From positions 3,112,537-3,176,536 of the forward strand of contig OX243819.1 in the NCBI GenBank assembly GCA_945859605.1: 64,000 nucleotides of DNA. The letters run 5' to 3'. The notes beneath the pieces are model-generated. The model was given only the letters and a program-made list of their open reading frames with translations. It was not told the DNA's origin and made no database searches. Both the position numbers and the translations under genes were made by a program. Below, one piece after another: positions 1-12,108 of this stretch (positions are counted from its first letter, which is position 1; the number at the start of each line of letters is the position of its first letter). This DNA is from Lumbricus rubellus. Its lineage: Eukaryota > Annelida > Clitellata > Crassiclitellata > Lumbricidae.

Positions 1-1150
1 TCCAGAATAAATTCGCCCCCGGAGAGTATATTTACTTCAGAAAATTTCTTCCAATACAGAGTTTTTAGCCACAGGAAGACTCTGTTTCGGGGAGAGCTTA
101 TTTCCTGACACCTGTCTAAGGTTACAGCTAGTTCACGAGGGGTGCATCAAGTCAGAAGAATCGGCCAGAGTCTTGGCAATTCTCTGACGTGTCCCCAACT
201 CCAGAGATAATAGAGGGATGTCCTTTGTCCGGTTGTCATGGAGACAGAGGACAGAAGGCAGGACAGAAGACAGTAAAGGCCAAGGACTCGGCTGGTAATA
301 TTTCAATAATTAATAACCTGGAAATGAAATACGACGATGCATGTGGAAACCGGGAAACCGATCACAATGCACTTCGTAATGTCGTCCCATAACACAGTTA
401 CGAAGGAAAGATTAACAACAATAATAATGCTCTGACTTTAGAATTAGTGACGTTGGCTTCTATGCAGTGGATAGGCCGTCAACCATTGTACAACTAAATA
501 ACAATTATTATCTAGTCGTACATCAATGCTTTAGAGATTAATATATTCTAAAGCATTTGAATTGGGACGATGAAGAAGCGAATGGCCAGTACCAATGCAG
601 AGACAGCAGGCTGGTCAAATTAATAAATTATAAACTCTTTTATGCCAGACGACACAGCATTTATCTTGGATCGATCAATGCGATAAAATACAGCTGCATT
701 TTGAAATAATCTTTCTTACACAGCTTAGAAGTACATGTATAAGTCTCATCCGCTCAGGTACAATTATAATGCAGTGGCCAAATATAAACTTAATTATTGT
801 ACGCGACTTCACCGTTACTACACAGTAACCATGCACATTGCACAATCGTACGAGGATCGGTCCCGCCCTCGCCCCGCTGCAGCAGGCTGACCACTGTGGC
901 AAATCGGCCACCTTGTTACACAAGAGCCTTAGAGGCGAGTTCATTGATGTTTTGTCTGTATCAACGCAGTGACATGATTGTGTTGGCCATAACATTATAA
1001 TATTTTAAAGGCATCAATGTCGCAGGAAATGACTTTGGCAAATACTGTGGCAGCGTGACTCATGCGACATAATATTTTTGTTACGCAAGGGGGTCGGGAC
1101 TTTAATAAATTAATAAGCCAACCTCCCTATATTGATTTAGAGGACTGTTA
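1..1150. other. non-coding, nothing recognised
   Basis: Both strands were read. Short open frames exist but none resembles a known domain or carries convincing splice signals. Upstream exons of the channel gene, including its start codon, may lie here or before the window, but I cannot identify them. Confidence 0.5.
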
Positions 1151-1179
1151 CAGTTGGCGTTTAGTCTGATTTTCACACT

Positions 1180-1210
1180 TCGTCGTCGTTGTCATCATCA
1201 TCATCCTCAG

Positions 1211-1245
<35 letters not shown>

Positions 1246-1377
1246 CAATCACAATCATCATAATCATAATCATCATCATGATCATGATCATAATCATCAT
1301 CGTCATCAACATCGTCATAATCATGATCACAATCGTCGTCGTCGTCGCCGCTGCCGCCATCACCGTCATCGTCATCG

Positions 1378-1472
<95 letters not shown>

Positions 1473-1537
1473 TTCATCATCATCATCATCATCATAATCA
1501 TCGTCATCATCATCATCATCATCGTCATCATCATCAT

Positions 1538-1571
<34 letters not shown>

Positions 1572-1630
1572 GTCATCATCATCATAATCATCATCATCAT
1601 GATCATGATCACAATCATAATCATCTCATC
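1180..1630. repeat. (TCA)n/(CAT)n trinucleotide microsatellite
   Basis: About 450 bases of almost pure TCA/TGA triplets, with CAA, CGT and TAA interruptions. The long open frames here (poly-His, poly-Ile, poly-Met) are artefacts of the repeat. It ends just before the LINE remnant. Confidence 0.97.
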
Positions 1631-1659
1631 ATCCTACTTCACCCGAGGAACTAAAAGGT

Positions 1660-3590
1660 TTGAGCCACTTGATCCGCGACAGTCATAGCTGTGGTGTTGA
1701 CGATATCAATCCCCATATTGCTCACTCTTGTGAACTTGTCTTCATAGCCGAGTGGTTCTCTGCTAATAGGCTCTTCTTAAACATAGGTAAAACTAACTTT
1801 CTGCTCTTTCGAACTAATAAAAAAAGATGCGCCCCCAGAGTGATTCATTGCAACTGTCTATTAATGATACCTCCATAGCGCAGGTTAGCTCCACTAAATT
1901 TCGTGGTGTGTACATACACCTCACATGGAATGATCATATTAAACATATCTATGCAAAAATTGCAAAAAATGTTAGTAGGCCTATCCTTCGTCGAGCCTCC
2001 CATATACTCCCTTTCAATATTCGAGTTAAATAATTATTGTACTATTCATTAATATGTCCTTATCTCTCGTATTGTAAGTTAGTTTGGGCATTCACATGAT
2101 TATAAATCGAGGCTCAATAAATTAATACTTCTTCAAAAACGTGCAATACGTATCGTATAGCTGGAGTTAAGCCTTTTACTCACTCAACTTCATTATTCCA
2201 ATAATTTAATTTATTAACCTTCGCCACACGTATGGGGGTCAAATCGACCCCCAGGGGTATATTTTCATCTGTAACTTTCTAAAATGTGGGCACCAAAAAG
2301 TTTCCTTTGGTGACTTTTCCTAAAAATTCCTCCTTGTCAAAATGGTATGAGTGACGTCATACGTTGACGCTTAGTTCTGACGCTGTGACGTCATTTTGGT
2401 GAGATCTTAGAGTGAAATTCATGTCCATATCATTAGTGTCCATACAATGAGGTGTATCTCTGCTTCTACGCAAGGTATCTTGAAGATTATTTTTTTGTTT
2501 CCAATGTTTTAGGGGTCAGGGAATCCACTCCAGCTACTGACAAATGCCTGACCTTGACGGAAGACCTTGAAATTCAAGGTCACATGATTTTTTACATGAC
2601 CATACCTATCTCTGCTACTATACCTGTTAGAACAACGAAGTTTTTTGTTTTCTATGGTTATTTGGTACAAGGAACTCAACAAAATATAAACAAACAAAAA
2701 TGGCTGTTCCAGTTCAGATAGGTAAGGTCACGTGCATAATCACGTGGCCTTGAATTTCTGAAAACAAATATTCAAGATAGCATGTGAAGAAACAGAGATA
2801 CACCTGAAAAATCATGTGACCTTGAATTTCAAGGTCATCCGTGAAGGTCACGCATTTTGCAGTAGCTGCAATGAATTCCCTGACCCATAAAACATTAGAA
2901 ACGAAACAAAAATTATCAAATTCCATGCCCAGGAACAGGTATACCTTGGGGGTCATTTGGACCCCCAAGCATAGAAGACGTAGTTTTTTTGGTCGCGTAT
3001 GGCGAAGGTTAAAGTTTCACCAAAATTAATAATGACTTTCCAGATAGGGGTCTTTATGTATCGGTTCACCCATGATCTTCTACCCCTTAACTTTACAGGG
3101 TATACCTCCAACAAGGTTCTGATATTTATACACTATTACTCTACTATAAAAACTCATCTCTCTATCGTGCCATATCCGCTCGATTAAACTCAAGAAGATT
3201 CCATATTAAATAGCCTACACTGGACCCGGTGTATGGAACTCGATCCCTATTCAGCAGGCATCAAGTTTACTAAGGGATAAGACACTGCTAAGTGACTATT
3301 TGATTAATGACTGCGAAGATGTTTAACCTTGTAAGCACTGTTTTTTATGTATGTGTGTTAATTAAGTTTTCTACATTAATTGTCATTTCGTTCTGTGTTT
3401 TTAGACTACTGTTCAATTCACGATATCAACCGTTTAGCCATCAGTTAAAATTGCACATGTAAATAGGTGTCCCTGTTAGCGGGATATTCATCCTTATAAG
3501 GCCTTCCTTGTTGCCATCCGATATTATGTGAAGCATTTTGTACTATGACTATTGTTTATGGCTGATGGTTACAATAAATGAATTGGAAAA
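1660..3590 (+). pseudogene. non-LTR retrotransposon (LINE) reverse-transcriptase remnant, split by a MITE
   Basis: Frames from 1660 to about 2200 read like the end of a LINE reverse transcriptase: 'EWFSANRLFLNIGKTNF', then 'SSTKFRGVYIHLTWNDHIKHI', then a line resembling 'LIYPYLSYC'. After the 2218-3010 insertion the same protein resumes with 'FMYRFTHDLLPLNF' and a 'GPGVWNSIP'-like stretch near 3215. The 3' end is an AATAAATGAATTGG-type tail near 3585. Several stops and frame changes show it is dead. The clade (CR1/jockey-like) is a guess. Confidence 0.75.
2218..3010. mobile_element. piggyBac-like MITE with TTAA target duplication
   Basis: The element is bounded by TTAA at 2214-2217 and 3011-3014. 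Its ends are inverted copies: 'CCTTCGCCACACG' on the left and, read in reverse, 'CCTTCGCCATACGCG' on the right, each followed by a run of the type GGGGGTCNNNTNGACCCCC. Inside are inverted copies of 'ATGTGACCTTGAATTT'. No transposase is visible, so it is non-autonomous. It interrupts the LINE and is therefore younger. Confidence 0.8.
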
Positions 3591-3685
3591 CAAATTGAAG
3601 TAAACGGATTCGCTCTTAATGACTATACTTAATTATCTATTTTAACTGAAATCATTTTGTCTAAATTTATGATGATAATGTTTAG

Positions 3686-3853
3686 GTTGGTTTGGATCTG
3701 TTTGCTCCTCATGTCGCTGGGTCTCTTCATTTACATGATCATTACAAAAGTTAACCAGATGACCGCTTTTCAGAAGAACGTCAACATCGATGTTCTTTAC
3801 AACAAAACCATTCAGTTTCCAACAGTTACCATCTGCAATCAAAATCCATTCAG
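3686..3853 (+). CDS. exon: DEG/ENaC channel first transmembrane segment
   Basis: The open frame runs from 3657. The likely acceptor is TTTAG ending at 3685, but its pyrimidine tract is poor, so the 5' edge is uncertain. The protein has a hydrophobic helix 'WICLLLMSLGLFIYMIITKV', then a beta-strand region ending 'FPTVTICNQNPFR'. This 'FPxVTICNxNPxR' signature directly after TM1 is diagnostic of the amiloride-sensitive sodium-channel (ASC) family, which includes ASIC, FaNaC and degenerins. The N-terminal cytoplasmic part with the HG motif is not seen. The donor GTAAAG at 3854 splits the final Arg codon, and the next exon completes it. Confidence 0.85.
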
Positions 3854-4745
3854 GTAAAGTCTTTGTTTGTTTCGGTAGCCTACATTAAGCTTACTTAAAG
3901 CGTTCGTCTAATGCGCCTCAGCGCATGAGAATATGACAGGTCTATCCCCAGCTACACAAATAAATTTTGCGTATACCGTTGATGGCTTCTTTAATAGATT
4001 TACATATTATTAATCAGCCTATGCATCTAATATGGCTCGTTGGCTACACGGAAACCTAAGTTGTCGTGGCTCTCATTGCCAGCGGAGAGCGGTGATTGGT
4101 AATTATCTCATCTGGTCAATTCATCGAAGCTGAGCGGCGTCGATGTCATAATTATTATTACGATGATCGCTGTATGGCTAGCCTATAATTGCAATCGCGT
4201 AGCCTACAACTATACATTTAACAAAAATTAAACCTTGCTGTACAACAATGTACAATGCACAACTGCACATGGCGATCTGATTCTAAGCTTCCTATAAAAA
4301 CATTAAACAACTACCATTGACTCTTCCTCCTGAGGCGATCATGATTCTCCGCTCTTCTTCCACATGAGATGCGGCTGTTACCTAGGGTTGACTCGTCAAT
4401 GTTTTACACGCTCCTTAAAACGTTTTTGCTTCACCGTGGTTGGACTGGGATTGCTTCTGAGTGGATTTCTTAAAGAGCGCTATATAATTTCTTGAAATAA
4501 AAGAATGAATGAATGATCCCCATAATTAGTTCTTACTTTATCTCCACTTTGTACTCCTTCTCCTGCTGTTCAGTCTCTTCTGGTGTCGTTATATAGACGT
4601 CTTACACTTTTTCTCTAAGGAGTAGGTAGGAAACAGAGATAGAAAAATTCAGATGTAGGAGGATTGGGAAAAACAAAGTATGACCGTCCATACTGTTATT
4701 TAAGCAGAAAATAATGTGAAATAATCCGTTTCAATTTTTGTTCAG
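3854..4745 (+). other. intron, no gene recognised
   Basis: AT-rich intron of 892 bases. Near 4470-4515 is a short-repeat tail (AGAGCGCTATATAA, then GAATGAATGAATGA) resembling the 3' end of the SINE-type repeats elsewhere in the window. Confidence 0.6.
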
Positions 4746-4828
4746 ACTGACCGCTTTGCATGAAAGTGGTTTGTATGACTTGATCATGTCCCACTACGGT
4801 CGAAAGTCATCGAAAACGAACGACACTG
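4746..4828 (+). CDS. exon: DEG/ENaC ectodomain start
   Basis: It follows TTGTTCAG and ends before GTAAGA. It continues the channel frame as 'LTALHESGLYDLIMSHYGRK', the stretch after the NPFR motif that leads into the finger region of DEG/ENaC ectodomains. It begins by completing the split Arg codon and ends in phase 1. It is the last exon I can assign to the channel core; everything downstream is an added module. Confidence 0.75.
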
Positions 4829-5041
4829 GTAAGATGGTTTTAGACTATAGAAACATGGCAACATGCAGACGCTTTTGACAACTTAATTTTCTTCTTAATG
4901 CGCGTATCTGTAATAGGGTCTGCGTAGTAGTAGGCTATAGATGAACATTATTGTAACTCCTACTAAATACAGGATTCAGCTTCTTATTACTTAGCTTCTA
5001 AAAATTAAAACTTGTTTGCTTGTCTTTCCTTCTGCCTACAG

Positions 5042-5332
5042 TTAATTTTGATGAATATCTTCTCTACTCTGGGATCTGCGTCATTCCGAATGCATTCACT
5101 ACTAGAAACATTCTTGTGGGAGAAGCGACGCGATCTGTCTGTCGGAGTTTGTGTTCGAGCATGTTTGATACACAATGCAGCTCGTTCCTATTCAACCGAA
5201 TCAATCGTACATGCATCATCAGCTCCTACACGGGCGAATGGCTGCCACGCTCCACTGCATCAGACTCGGCTGCTGTTAACTGCTCAGACAAAGATAATGG
5301 AAACGAATTCTATAGACGGAAACGATACCTCA
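5042..5332 (+). CDS. exon: PAN/apple module
   Basis: A 97-codon, phase 1-1 exon between CTGCCTACAG and GTAAGATAA. The cysteine layout ('GICVIPN', 'VCRSLC', 'TQCSSFLFN', 'RTCIIS', 'NCSD') matches PAN/apple modules, which bind proteins or carbohydrate on the cell surface. Aromatic 'FLFN' before 'TC' is typical. The end is basic ('FYRRKRYLS'), which could suit proteolytic cleavage, though that is only inference. Confidence 0.75.
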
Positions 5333-7421
5333 GTAAGATAATTATTATTATTTCATTCAGTTGCTTTTTACTAAGTTCCTAGCCTGCTGCAAAAGCAAAG
5401 CTGCGCTTAATATTTGCGATGTCAGTCTGACTTCTAAATGATTATGCTGCAGAATTGGACCATTTAATTGGGTATAAGGTAATGGTAACTGTGAGCTCAT
5501 TCCCTCGATTTTTTATTTTTCCACCTTAAATTTACATGCTGTAAAATTAATTATTTTGGTCAATTTCTTAAAGTCAAAAATTTTCTCAATTTCATTGCTG
5601 AACGATATGCTTTAAGACTTCAATAAATATCATCTGCCAATTGTTTAATTTTTTACTTTAAAAACTGTAATTAGGCCTATAGCAGTTTAGGCTGTCATTT
5701 AAATGAAATTGCTCAATCATTTCAGTATTTATCTTCTTCTTTTCTCTTCTCCGTCCGGTCGCGCCGACGATGAGGTCCTTTACAATGTCATGACGTTAAT
5801 CGTCAAATAAAAGTTTCTCGGTCCATTCCTCTCCTGGTACGGTAAGGAGGCCGTTGGGTTCTATCGGACCTCTTCCGCCCTTAGGTGTCCTTCCAGCACC
5901 TGCCTCCTGCGTTGGCCAGCTGTTTCAGGGTTCTTGGTGAGCCTGTCCACCTCGCGTGACGCCCTAGGAGGTCTTTCGGCCGAGGCCTTCTTCCCTGATG
6001 GCATTGCCTCACCAAAGCATTCCCCTACTTGGCTGTTCACCCTCCCACCGCTCTGAGCTACATGTTGGACGTTGGGGTCAGTATTTATAGTTGTGGCTTA
6101 AGACTTCAAAATCCCATTGTGCGGTTTTTTAAAAAGATTTTCATGCCGTTATATTAGCATTTTAGGCTGCCATCTTAACAACAAAAAAGTGGCTAAAACT
6201 GCAAAAATTTACGATGATATTTATTAAATATTTCTGAAATATTGAGGAGCGATATAAGAACCTCCATGCATACTTAGAGGGGACAGTCCCTGGCAACCCC
6301 AACCCCTAAGTCTGTGCCAAGGGTTTAGACATGCGTTACCACAGTGACAAAACAGCAAAGAACAAAGCAGAAGTCGGTGGCAAAAGTTGTGAGGGACCAT
6401 CCCAAGCTTCTCGTCGGAAGTTGGAGGAACCGTCTTAAGCCGTGGGTTTCATAGGGTGGTTGCGCCTATGCCGGGGGATGGTGAGGTTCAACCCCTGACC
6501 GTCCCTCGTTGTCCCACTCCCCCAAAGTCTACGCCCATCGTGTAGACATGCGTTTCCACAGTAACGAAACGGTTAGAATAAAAGAGTAGGCTAATTGAGC
6601 AGAACCTAACTGAATCCTTTGTACATATAATGATACATTGTCATAGCCTAATTTCTGGCACATTTGACTGCAAATGACCTGGCATTTTGCATTTTGAAAG
6701 GCAGAAACATTCACACCAGACACGAAAATAAGCCTACTGAAAGAAAGTCAAAACTCAAGAATCACATAATAATATCATCACCAAAAATCAGTCTATATTG
6801 AAATGGCTATTAGCAGCAGTCGGTGGCAAAAGTTGGGAGGAACCGTCCCAAGTCTCACGTCGAAAGTTGCCTATATTTATGTTTGATGAACTTCATTAGC
6901 TTCTTCTCCGTGCTCACATGCAATCTACAGGGTGGTCCAGCATGAATGAACCAAATTTGAATGCACATGACTCCCACAATTTTTGGCATTAAGTATAAAT
7001 ACATTCCAAACACTGGTGGAGTTAGGCCTACATGTATCTGCATTCAAAGTTTGTTCATTTATGGTGGACCACGCTGTAAGATCCTCACTCTGATCCTCAA
7101 GGCTCAGCGGCGTCTTGCACGATATATAAATTAAGACCGACGTTATACTTCGGCAACTTCGGCCTCATTCATCTTCTGCAGGGTATTTGCCCCTCTGCCC
7201 CTTCTCCACGGGTGTGGGCGTAAGAACAGAAACTCTGCTTTTGTACAGAAATATGGGCCTGTAAGTGCATGCCGTAAATTATTCGGAATTTATTTATTTT
7301 TGAGGTCGGAGGAAATTACATCAATTAAGTTTTAAACAAGCAATCGCCATGACCAATCATGACCAATTGACCATGAATACTGGATAACCGTTAATATTTT
7401 TTCCGTTTTTGGCAATTCCAG
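5333..7421 (+). other. intron with dispersed repeats
   Basis: About 2.1 kb. 5740-6080 is a CT-rich low-copy block I cannot identify. A repeat with GTAGACATGCGTTNCCACAGT and AGTCGGTGGCAAAAGTTG occurs as partial copies near 6310-6450, 6530-6580 and 6815-6870. A TA-flanked MITE lies at 6928-7076. No exon was recognised. Confidence 0.6.
6928..7076. mobile_element. short Tc1/mariner-type MITE
   Basis: A 149-bp element between TA dinucleotides at 6926-6927 and 7077-7078. The termini are inverted copies: 'CAGGGTGGTCCAGCATGAAT' and, reversed, 'CAGCGTGGTCCACCATAAAT', followed by 'GAAC.AA.TTTGAATGCA' on both sides. No coding capacity. Confidence 0.7.
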
Positions 7422-7556
7422 AGCTACATGAATTCATCTGCAATTTCGAAGACAACCTTTGTCCTCTTGTCAACGATACGACAGCAACTGAGACCTGGTC
7501 TTTGGTTCAACCCTCGATGCTGACAACAATCGCCGTCGACAACACTCTCAACATAG
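7422..7556 (+). CDS. exon: MAM domain, N-terminal half (first MAM)
   Basis: A 45-codon phase 1-1 exon with acceptor ATTCCAG and donor GTAATT. It reads 'FICNFEDNLCPLVNDTTATE' followed by 'TWSLVQPS', the classic opening of MAM (meprin/A5/PTPmu) domains with 'C.FED.LC' and a Trp ten or more residues later. It pairs with the next exon to give a full adhesion-type MAM domain. Confidence 0.85.
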
Positions 7557-7945
7557 GTAATTTAAATGTAACTATGGATAATCTTAATTGTAGGCTAATT
7601 TGACTTGATAATACAAAATGTGGAAGAGGATTTTTGGTGCTCATTTGAGTCTTTCTTGGTAATGGCAGTGTTTCAAGAGTTTGAATCTTCGATCCTACAG
7701 TAGGTTAGTCAAGAATGAAGTGAATTTGAACGCACCAACTTTGGGGAGGAAATAGGCATAAACCCTATAATGTAGTGAACACCATGAATTGTTTAGTTGA
7801 TGTAACAGACTTGTTATCTGAGACCCTCCTCTGCTGTTCCTTTTCTATGCAAACGGTCTTTTCTCGGGGAAACTTGCACATTGGATGATTCTCACAAGCA
7901 TTACAATTAGACTTTTCTGATGATCTGTGTGTCTGCTGTTTGCAG

Positions 7946-8287
7946 GAAGCGGTCATTTTCAGCAGATGCTAACGACCGACCAGCGTCTCGGTTACTTTGG
8001 TCGCCTTCAGTCGCCTTACATGAACACAACCGGTCAGTGCGTTGAACTCTTCTACTGGATGGATGCGTCCGTTGATGTGTCTGTCCTCTCAATCATCGTC
8101 GTCTCTGAAGAGAAGGACGAACAGACGGTCGCGAGAACCTTCGGACAACCAGTGGCCGGATGGAATCGCATGTTCACTCAGTTGCCCAGCGGAGTCTATC
8201 AGATTGTCATTGAGGGAAAGAGGGGAGACGTCAACTACACAGGATTGGCTGTCGATGACATCATCGTACAACAATGCCAGAAATTTG
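7946..8287 (+). CDS. exon: MAM domain, C-terminal half (first MAM)
   Basis: A 114-codon exon with acceptor TTTGCAG and donor GTAACG, phase 1-1. It includes 'LQSPYMNTTGQCVELFYWM', a 'W.R..TQLPSGVYQIVIEG' core and the ending 'YTGLAVDDIIVQQC', all standard MAM C-terminal features ('C..F.Y.M', 'W', 'G..G.IA.DDI....C'). Confidence 0.88.
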
Positions 8288-9325
8288 GTAACGACGACGC
8301 CAGATTTATTCAGCCTAAATATCTTATTGATGTAGTACGAGGTAGTTCGATTAGATCCGATTAGATTAGTGAAATCCTTATACATTCTCTATTTTTGTCC
8401 ACTTAGGCACTACATCTAGTGATGTCAGCGTCTAAGTCTCATTTGGTGGTGATGTTGTTGAGAAATTTGGTAACGACTACGCCAGATTTATTCTGTCTGG
8501 AGCTGACATGGGAGGAGGCGGAAGAACTGGCGATGGATAGAGACGAGTGGAGGAGATGCGTCGCCCGGTGTGCAGACATGCACAGGAAGGACTAAGTCTA
8601 AGTAAGTAAGTAAGTTGTTGAGCTGCCAATCTATAATATTAGGGCCTATGCCCTATAGTTAGGTTATCACTACACGTTGTTGCGCGGAAAACATTTTCCA
8701 CGTGAATTTCGGGCTGCCAACCTTCCCGTATTCGCCGGGACACGGGGCGCCTCTGTGCGCCCCGTGTCCCGGATTGATCTCAAATTGTCCCGGTATTTGT
8801 GGTACAGATACACTTCACAAAATGCTGTTATTTTGCACACTAAACTCCGCAAGTTGTGTTTTGCGTGCTGTGCTCTACATTAAATCTGTTGTTGGCTCAA
8901 CTTGGCTGAACATCGAATTTTGGACAGCTCTTGGTTCAAGTCGTCAAGTCTTGAAAACTTTACAAACCACTGACACTCGATCAGAAGCGTATTAAAGTGT
9001 CCTATGTAGGCCTACTGTTAGTCCTTTCTAATGCTTTTTGAGAGATGTCGTGCTGATTTCTACGACTTTGTAACATGCAATTATAATTTATGTGGACAGT
9101 GTAAATTGGCTATAAATAACTGCGGGTGTTCCGGAATGAGCCCTACATGAATCTAATTAAAATTAAAAACTTAAAGTTAAAAGCAAGATTTTGTGCAATT
9201 TTCATTTATTGTCAGAAAACAATGGTTTGCAATTTTTTCATTGATTACATTTTTACAATTATACATGTAATGCAGAGAAAGACAAATTGTTAGCACTAAG
9301 TCTTGTTGCTGCTTCACATTTGTAG
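8288..9325 (+). other. intron with a LINE 3'-end fragment
   Basis: 8490-8617 reads 'ELTWEEAEELAMDRDEWRRC' and so on, the usual last residues of a LINE ORF2, followed by a (TAAG)n tail at 8600-8615. The rest is AT-rich with no recognised feature. Confidence 0.65.
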
Positions 9326-9598
9326 ATGCTGAACGCAAATGTCGTGTAAATTCGATGGGCAGCGGTTACTTTGGGACGATGAGTCGATCTGCTTCGGGTG
9401 AGTCTTGTCTGATGTGGGCGGAAGTAGGACGAGCATATGGACCCCAATTGCCCCAGCCCAACATCAAAGAGAGTCGAAACTACTGCAGGAACATCCTCGG
9501 ACTCTCCGCCTGGTCTCAGCCTTCCTGTCTCGTTGCTACCACCGTCGCATCTTCAGCCACACAGATCAGAGAGGCATCCTGCAATATCAGATATTGTG
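9326..9598 (+). CDS. exon: kringle module
   Basis: A 91-codon phase 1-1 exon after TTTGTAG with donor GTTAGT. It has six cysteines in kringle order: KC, ESC, NYC, PSC, ASC, YC. Diagnostic pieces are 'GYFGTMSRSASGESCLMW', 'NYCRN' and the final 'CNIRYC'. Kringles bind lysine or carbohydrate-type ligands in extracellular proteins; they also occur in ROR kinases. A kringle inside a channel ectodomain is unusual. Confidence 0.82.
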
Positions 9599-11220
9599 GT
9601 TAGTAAATGAGGAGTTGATTACATCGTTGAGCTCAACTTTAGCCTACTCATTGTTTCGTCATTGCTTAAATGAATTTTGACCGGTTCTCATCTAATCCAA
9701 AAGTGGTGCTGGGCAGAGGCGAAGAGCTTAAATTTACACGGCAGTGCCGAACACCACAGAGGCGGGGTGGGAACGGGGCAGAGTGAGGCGGTGTGTGGCG
9801 GAATGGCGTGGAGGGAGAGGCGAGGTGGGGAAAAGTGGGGGTGCGGGGCGAAGAGTGTATGTATGTGTGGTTGGGACAAGGGGCTGGGTGGGGTTCCGGA
9901 GTAGGGTGAGAGCGGAGTGGGATGGAAAGGGCGAAAAGCCGAAATTTCGGTCAACGCCGAACACTCCAGAGGAGAAAAACAAAAATTTCCTGGGCAACGC
10001 CAGGTATCGCAGTGAGTATACACGGTGATTCATTAAAAAACGTCCCATACATATTTCACTGTAACTCCATCAAATGTCATGCTATGTGAAAGAAATTTTA
10101 AAGGAAGACAAAGGAGTTATTTCTAAACATTCGGAAAGTTAAAGTTTATGTTCATATTGACCTCCTTTGGCAGCTACGCATGCGCGAAGACGAGTACGCC
10201 ACTGTTTGACTGATTAATCAATGATGCGCTGATCCATCTCGTCCCATGTCTCCACAATTCGACTTCGCAACTCACTGACATCACATATTCGAGATCTCTT
10301 GCATGACACTTCATATCTTACAGTCCACTGGATTTGAATCAGGGCTGTTGGGTGGCCACAAAGTAGGCGGGATGAAATCAAGTGTTTCAGTTTCCAGTAA
10401 CGCAACAGTGTCCCGTGCTCTGTGCGCAGGAGCGCTATCCTGCTGAAAGATGAAATACTCATCGGTAATGTCACGAATGTCTGGTAAAAGGCCCTGTTTT
10501 AGTAGAACATCTCTGTAATATTGTTCATTGACCTCAACATATGGTTCGATTAAATGGATATGTTCGTACGACCGTGTGCATAGACCCCGACAGATACCAT
10601 AAGGGATTTGCTGAAAATTGGTCGATTCCGCAAAAGACAATTTACTGGAACGTCCCTCTTCTGTGTACCGGCAGATGCGTGATTGTGAACATTCTGATTG
10701 TTATTGGGTGATGCCACAGTAAACAATTTCTCACTAGGAGGCTAAACCAGATGAAATTGACCAGGTTTGCATGATACAACCCCAGTGACTGACAGGAACG
10801 TTGAAATCTTGCTTATTTCTCGAGATTATCGTGACGTCATTAGTTTCGTCATCCGCGTTACGTCATTATAGCTCTGAACGTGACATAATTTATATAGCAC
10901 TTGGCCGGATCATCAAATTTCATTATTCTGAAATTTCATTAAATTTGATGGTCATCCACATGAGTTATGCCAACTTATGTGTGGGACGTTTTTTTATGAA
11001 TCACCGTGTAATCATAATAATGAGAATGCCTAATACAGCGCGTTGTAAATTAGGCCTACCTACAGCACCTCACGTACATAAAGCGTTTTATGTACCTCAA
11101 GTTTGAGAATCTTGATGCCGTCTTGTTGCAGTTTTGTTGTGTGTTCCTACTTGCCGTTACCATTGCATATGATCGCGTATAGGCCTACATGAATCACGCT
11201 CTTTCTGTTGTTCTCGTCAG
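9599..11220 (+). other. intron holding a mariner remnant and a G-rich tract
   Basis: 9690-10018 is purine- and G-rich (runs such as GTGGGGAAAAGTGGGGGTGCG) with no protein similarity. 10021-11008 is a mariner element, described separately. 11009-11220 runs up to the next acceptor. Confidence 0.6.
10021..11008 (-). mobile_element. internally deleted Tc1/mariner (DD37D-like) transposon with broken transposase
   Basis: TA lies at 10019-10020 and 11009-11010. The ends are inverted copies of 'CACGGTGATTCATNAAAAAA' followed by CGTCCCA. On the minus strand, 10311-10640 encodes a transposase C-terminal core: 'YFIFQQDSAPAHRA' and 'WPPNSPDSNPVD'. I count 37 residues between the two aspartates, as in the maT-like DD37D group. 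The protein continues in another frame (10214-10320), ending 'RLRACVAAKGG', so there is a frameshift. The N-terminal two thirds are missing. Confidence 0.82.
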
Positions 11221-11337
11221 ATTGCAGAGTGCAGAGTTACTTTCGGTGTCGTGTCGGGCTGTGTCTCCCAATGCAACTGACGTGCAACGGTCTTTCTGAA
11301 TGCAGCGATGGAAGCGACGAAGATCCGGATCTTTGCG
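11221..11337 (+). CDS. exon: LDL-receptor class A module
   Basis: A 39-codon phase 1-1 exon with acceptor TCTCGTCAG and a weak donor GTATCC. It reads as a complete LDLa repeat with six cysteines (DC, RC, LC, TC, EC, LC) and the calcium-binding motif 'CSDGSDEDP'. LDLa repeats bind calcium and basic ligands. Confidence 0.88.
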
Positions 11338-11949
11338 GTATCCTATAATTATAGGCTACCTTGAATTTTGCAATTGTGGCGTTGACTCAATCTGTAACAA
11401 AAACAACAATAATATTGTTACGTGGTGTTTAGACGTAACTGTGTCTAAAAAAACTGTGACTTCCAAAATTTGATTATCCGTCAGGAAGGCAATCACACAT
11501 AGGTGACAGGTCTTACATGGTAACTGAATGTTCGATTAGCCGTTCTCCACATTTAAAGTAATAGATAAATCTGTGTATCATTATGAACACTGAAATGGTA
11601 GCATGAAATGTTATTCTGCAGATTGTAATTCTTGTGAGCATTGACAAGGAAACAGTCGTTTGACAAATGTGATGCGATATGGCAAATTCAGGCTAATATC
11701 GCACGACAGCATTTTGAGATAGGCCTACTGGTCGATTTGAGTGTAATGGGGTCAGAGATCGATTTTTACTTCTGGCATTTTCGGTTAGTACAAAATAATC
11801 CACTGTAAGGCTTAAAGCTGGGGCTTAGCGACAGGTGGCTAAGGTGATTAACCACTGATAGATAATATTCAGAATATAGGCGAAATAGGTTCATGTGCAA
11901 TTGTGCATACTACTTGGATATAAATGGTTAGATTTTAATGTGATTTCAG
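11338..11949 (+). other. intron, nothing recognised
   Basis: About 610 bases of AT-rich sequence without open frames of note or a recognisable mobile element. Confidence 0.6.
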
Positions 11950-12108
11950 CGGAGAAGAGAAGTGTCAGCTGTGACTTTGAAGACCCTTATTTGTGCGGAT
12001 ACGAAACCCCGCGATTGGGTCGACTATCGTGGGAGCGTAGAAGAGCCAGCGACACGGATGACATCAGCTCGCCTGGGCCAGAAGCAGATGCAAGTCGATC
12101 CGTCAAGG
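11950..12108 (+). CDS. exon: MAM domain, N-terminal half (second MAM)
   Basis: A 53-codon phase 1-1 exon with acceptor GATTTCAG and donor GTTCGT. It includes 'SCDFEDPYLCGYETPR' and 'LSWERRRAS', the MAM opening with the Cys pair and Trp, then an acidic Ser-rich linker 'DTDDISSPGPEADA' typical of the variable loop before the second half. Confidence 0.85.

Noticed and set aside
1148..1688. Long poly-His, poly-Met and poly-Ile open frames
   Set aside because: They are frame translations of a trinucleotide microsatellite on both strands; no composition or context suggests a gene.
9677..10028. Several 75-110 codon frames in the G-rich tract
   Set aside because: Frames on both strands are low-complexity products of a purine-rich repeat with no conserved motif.
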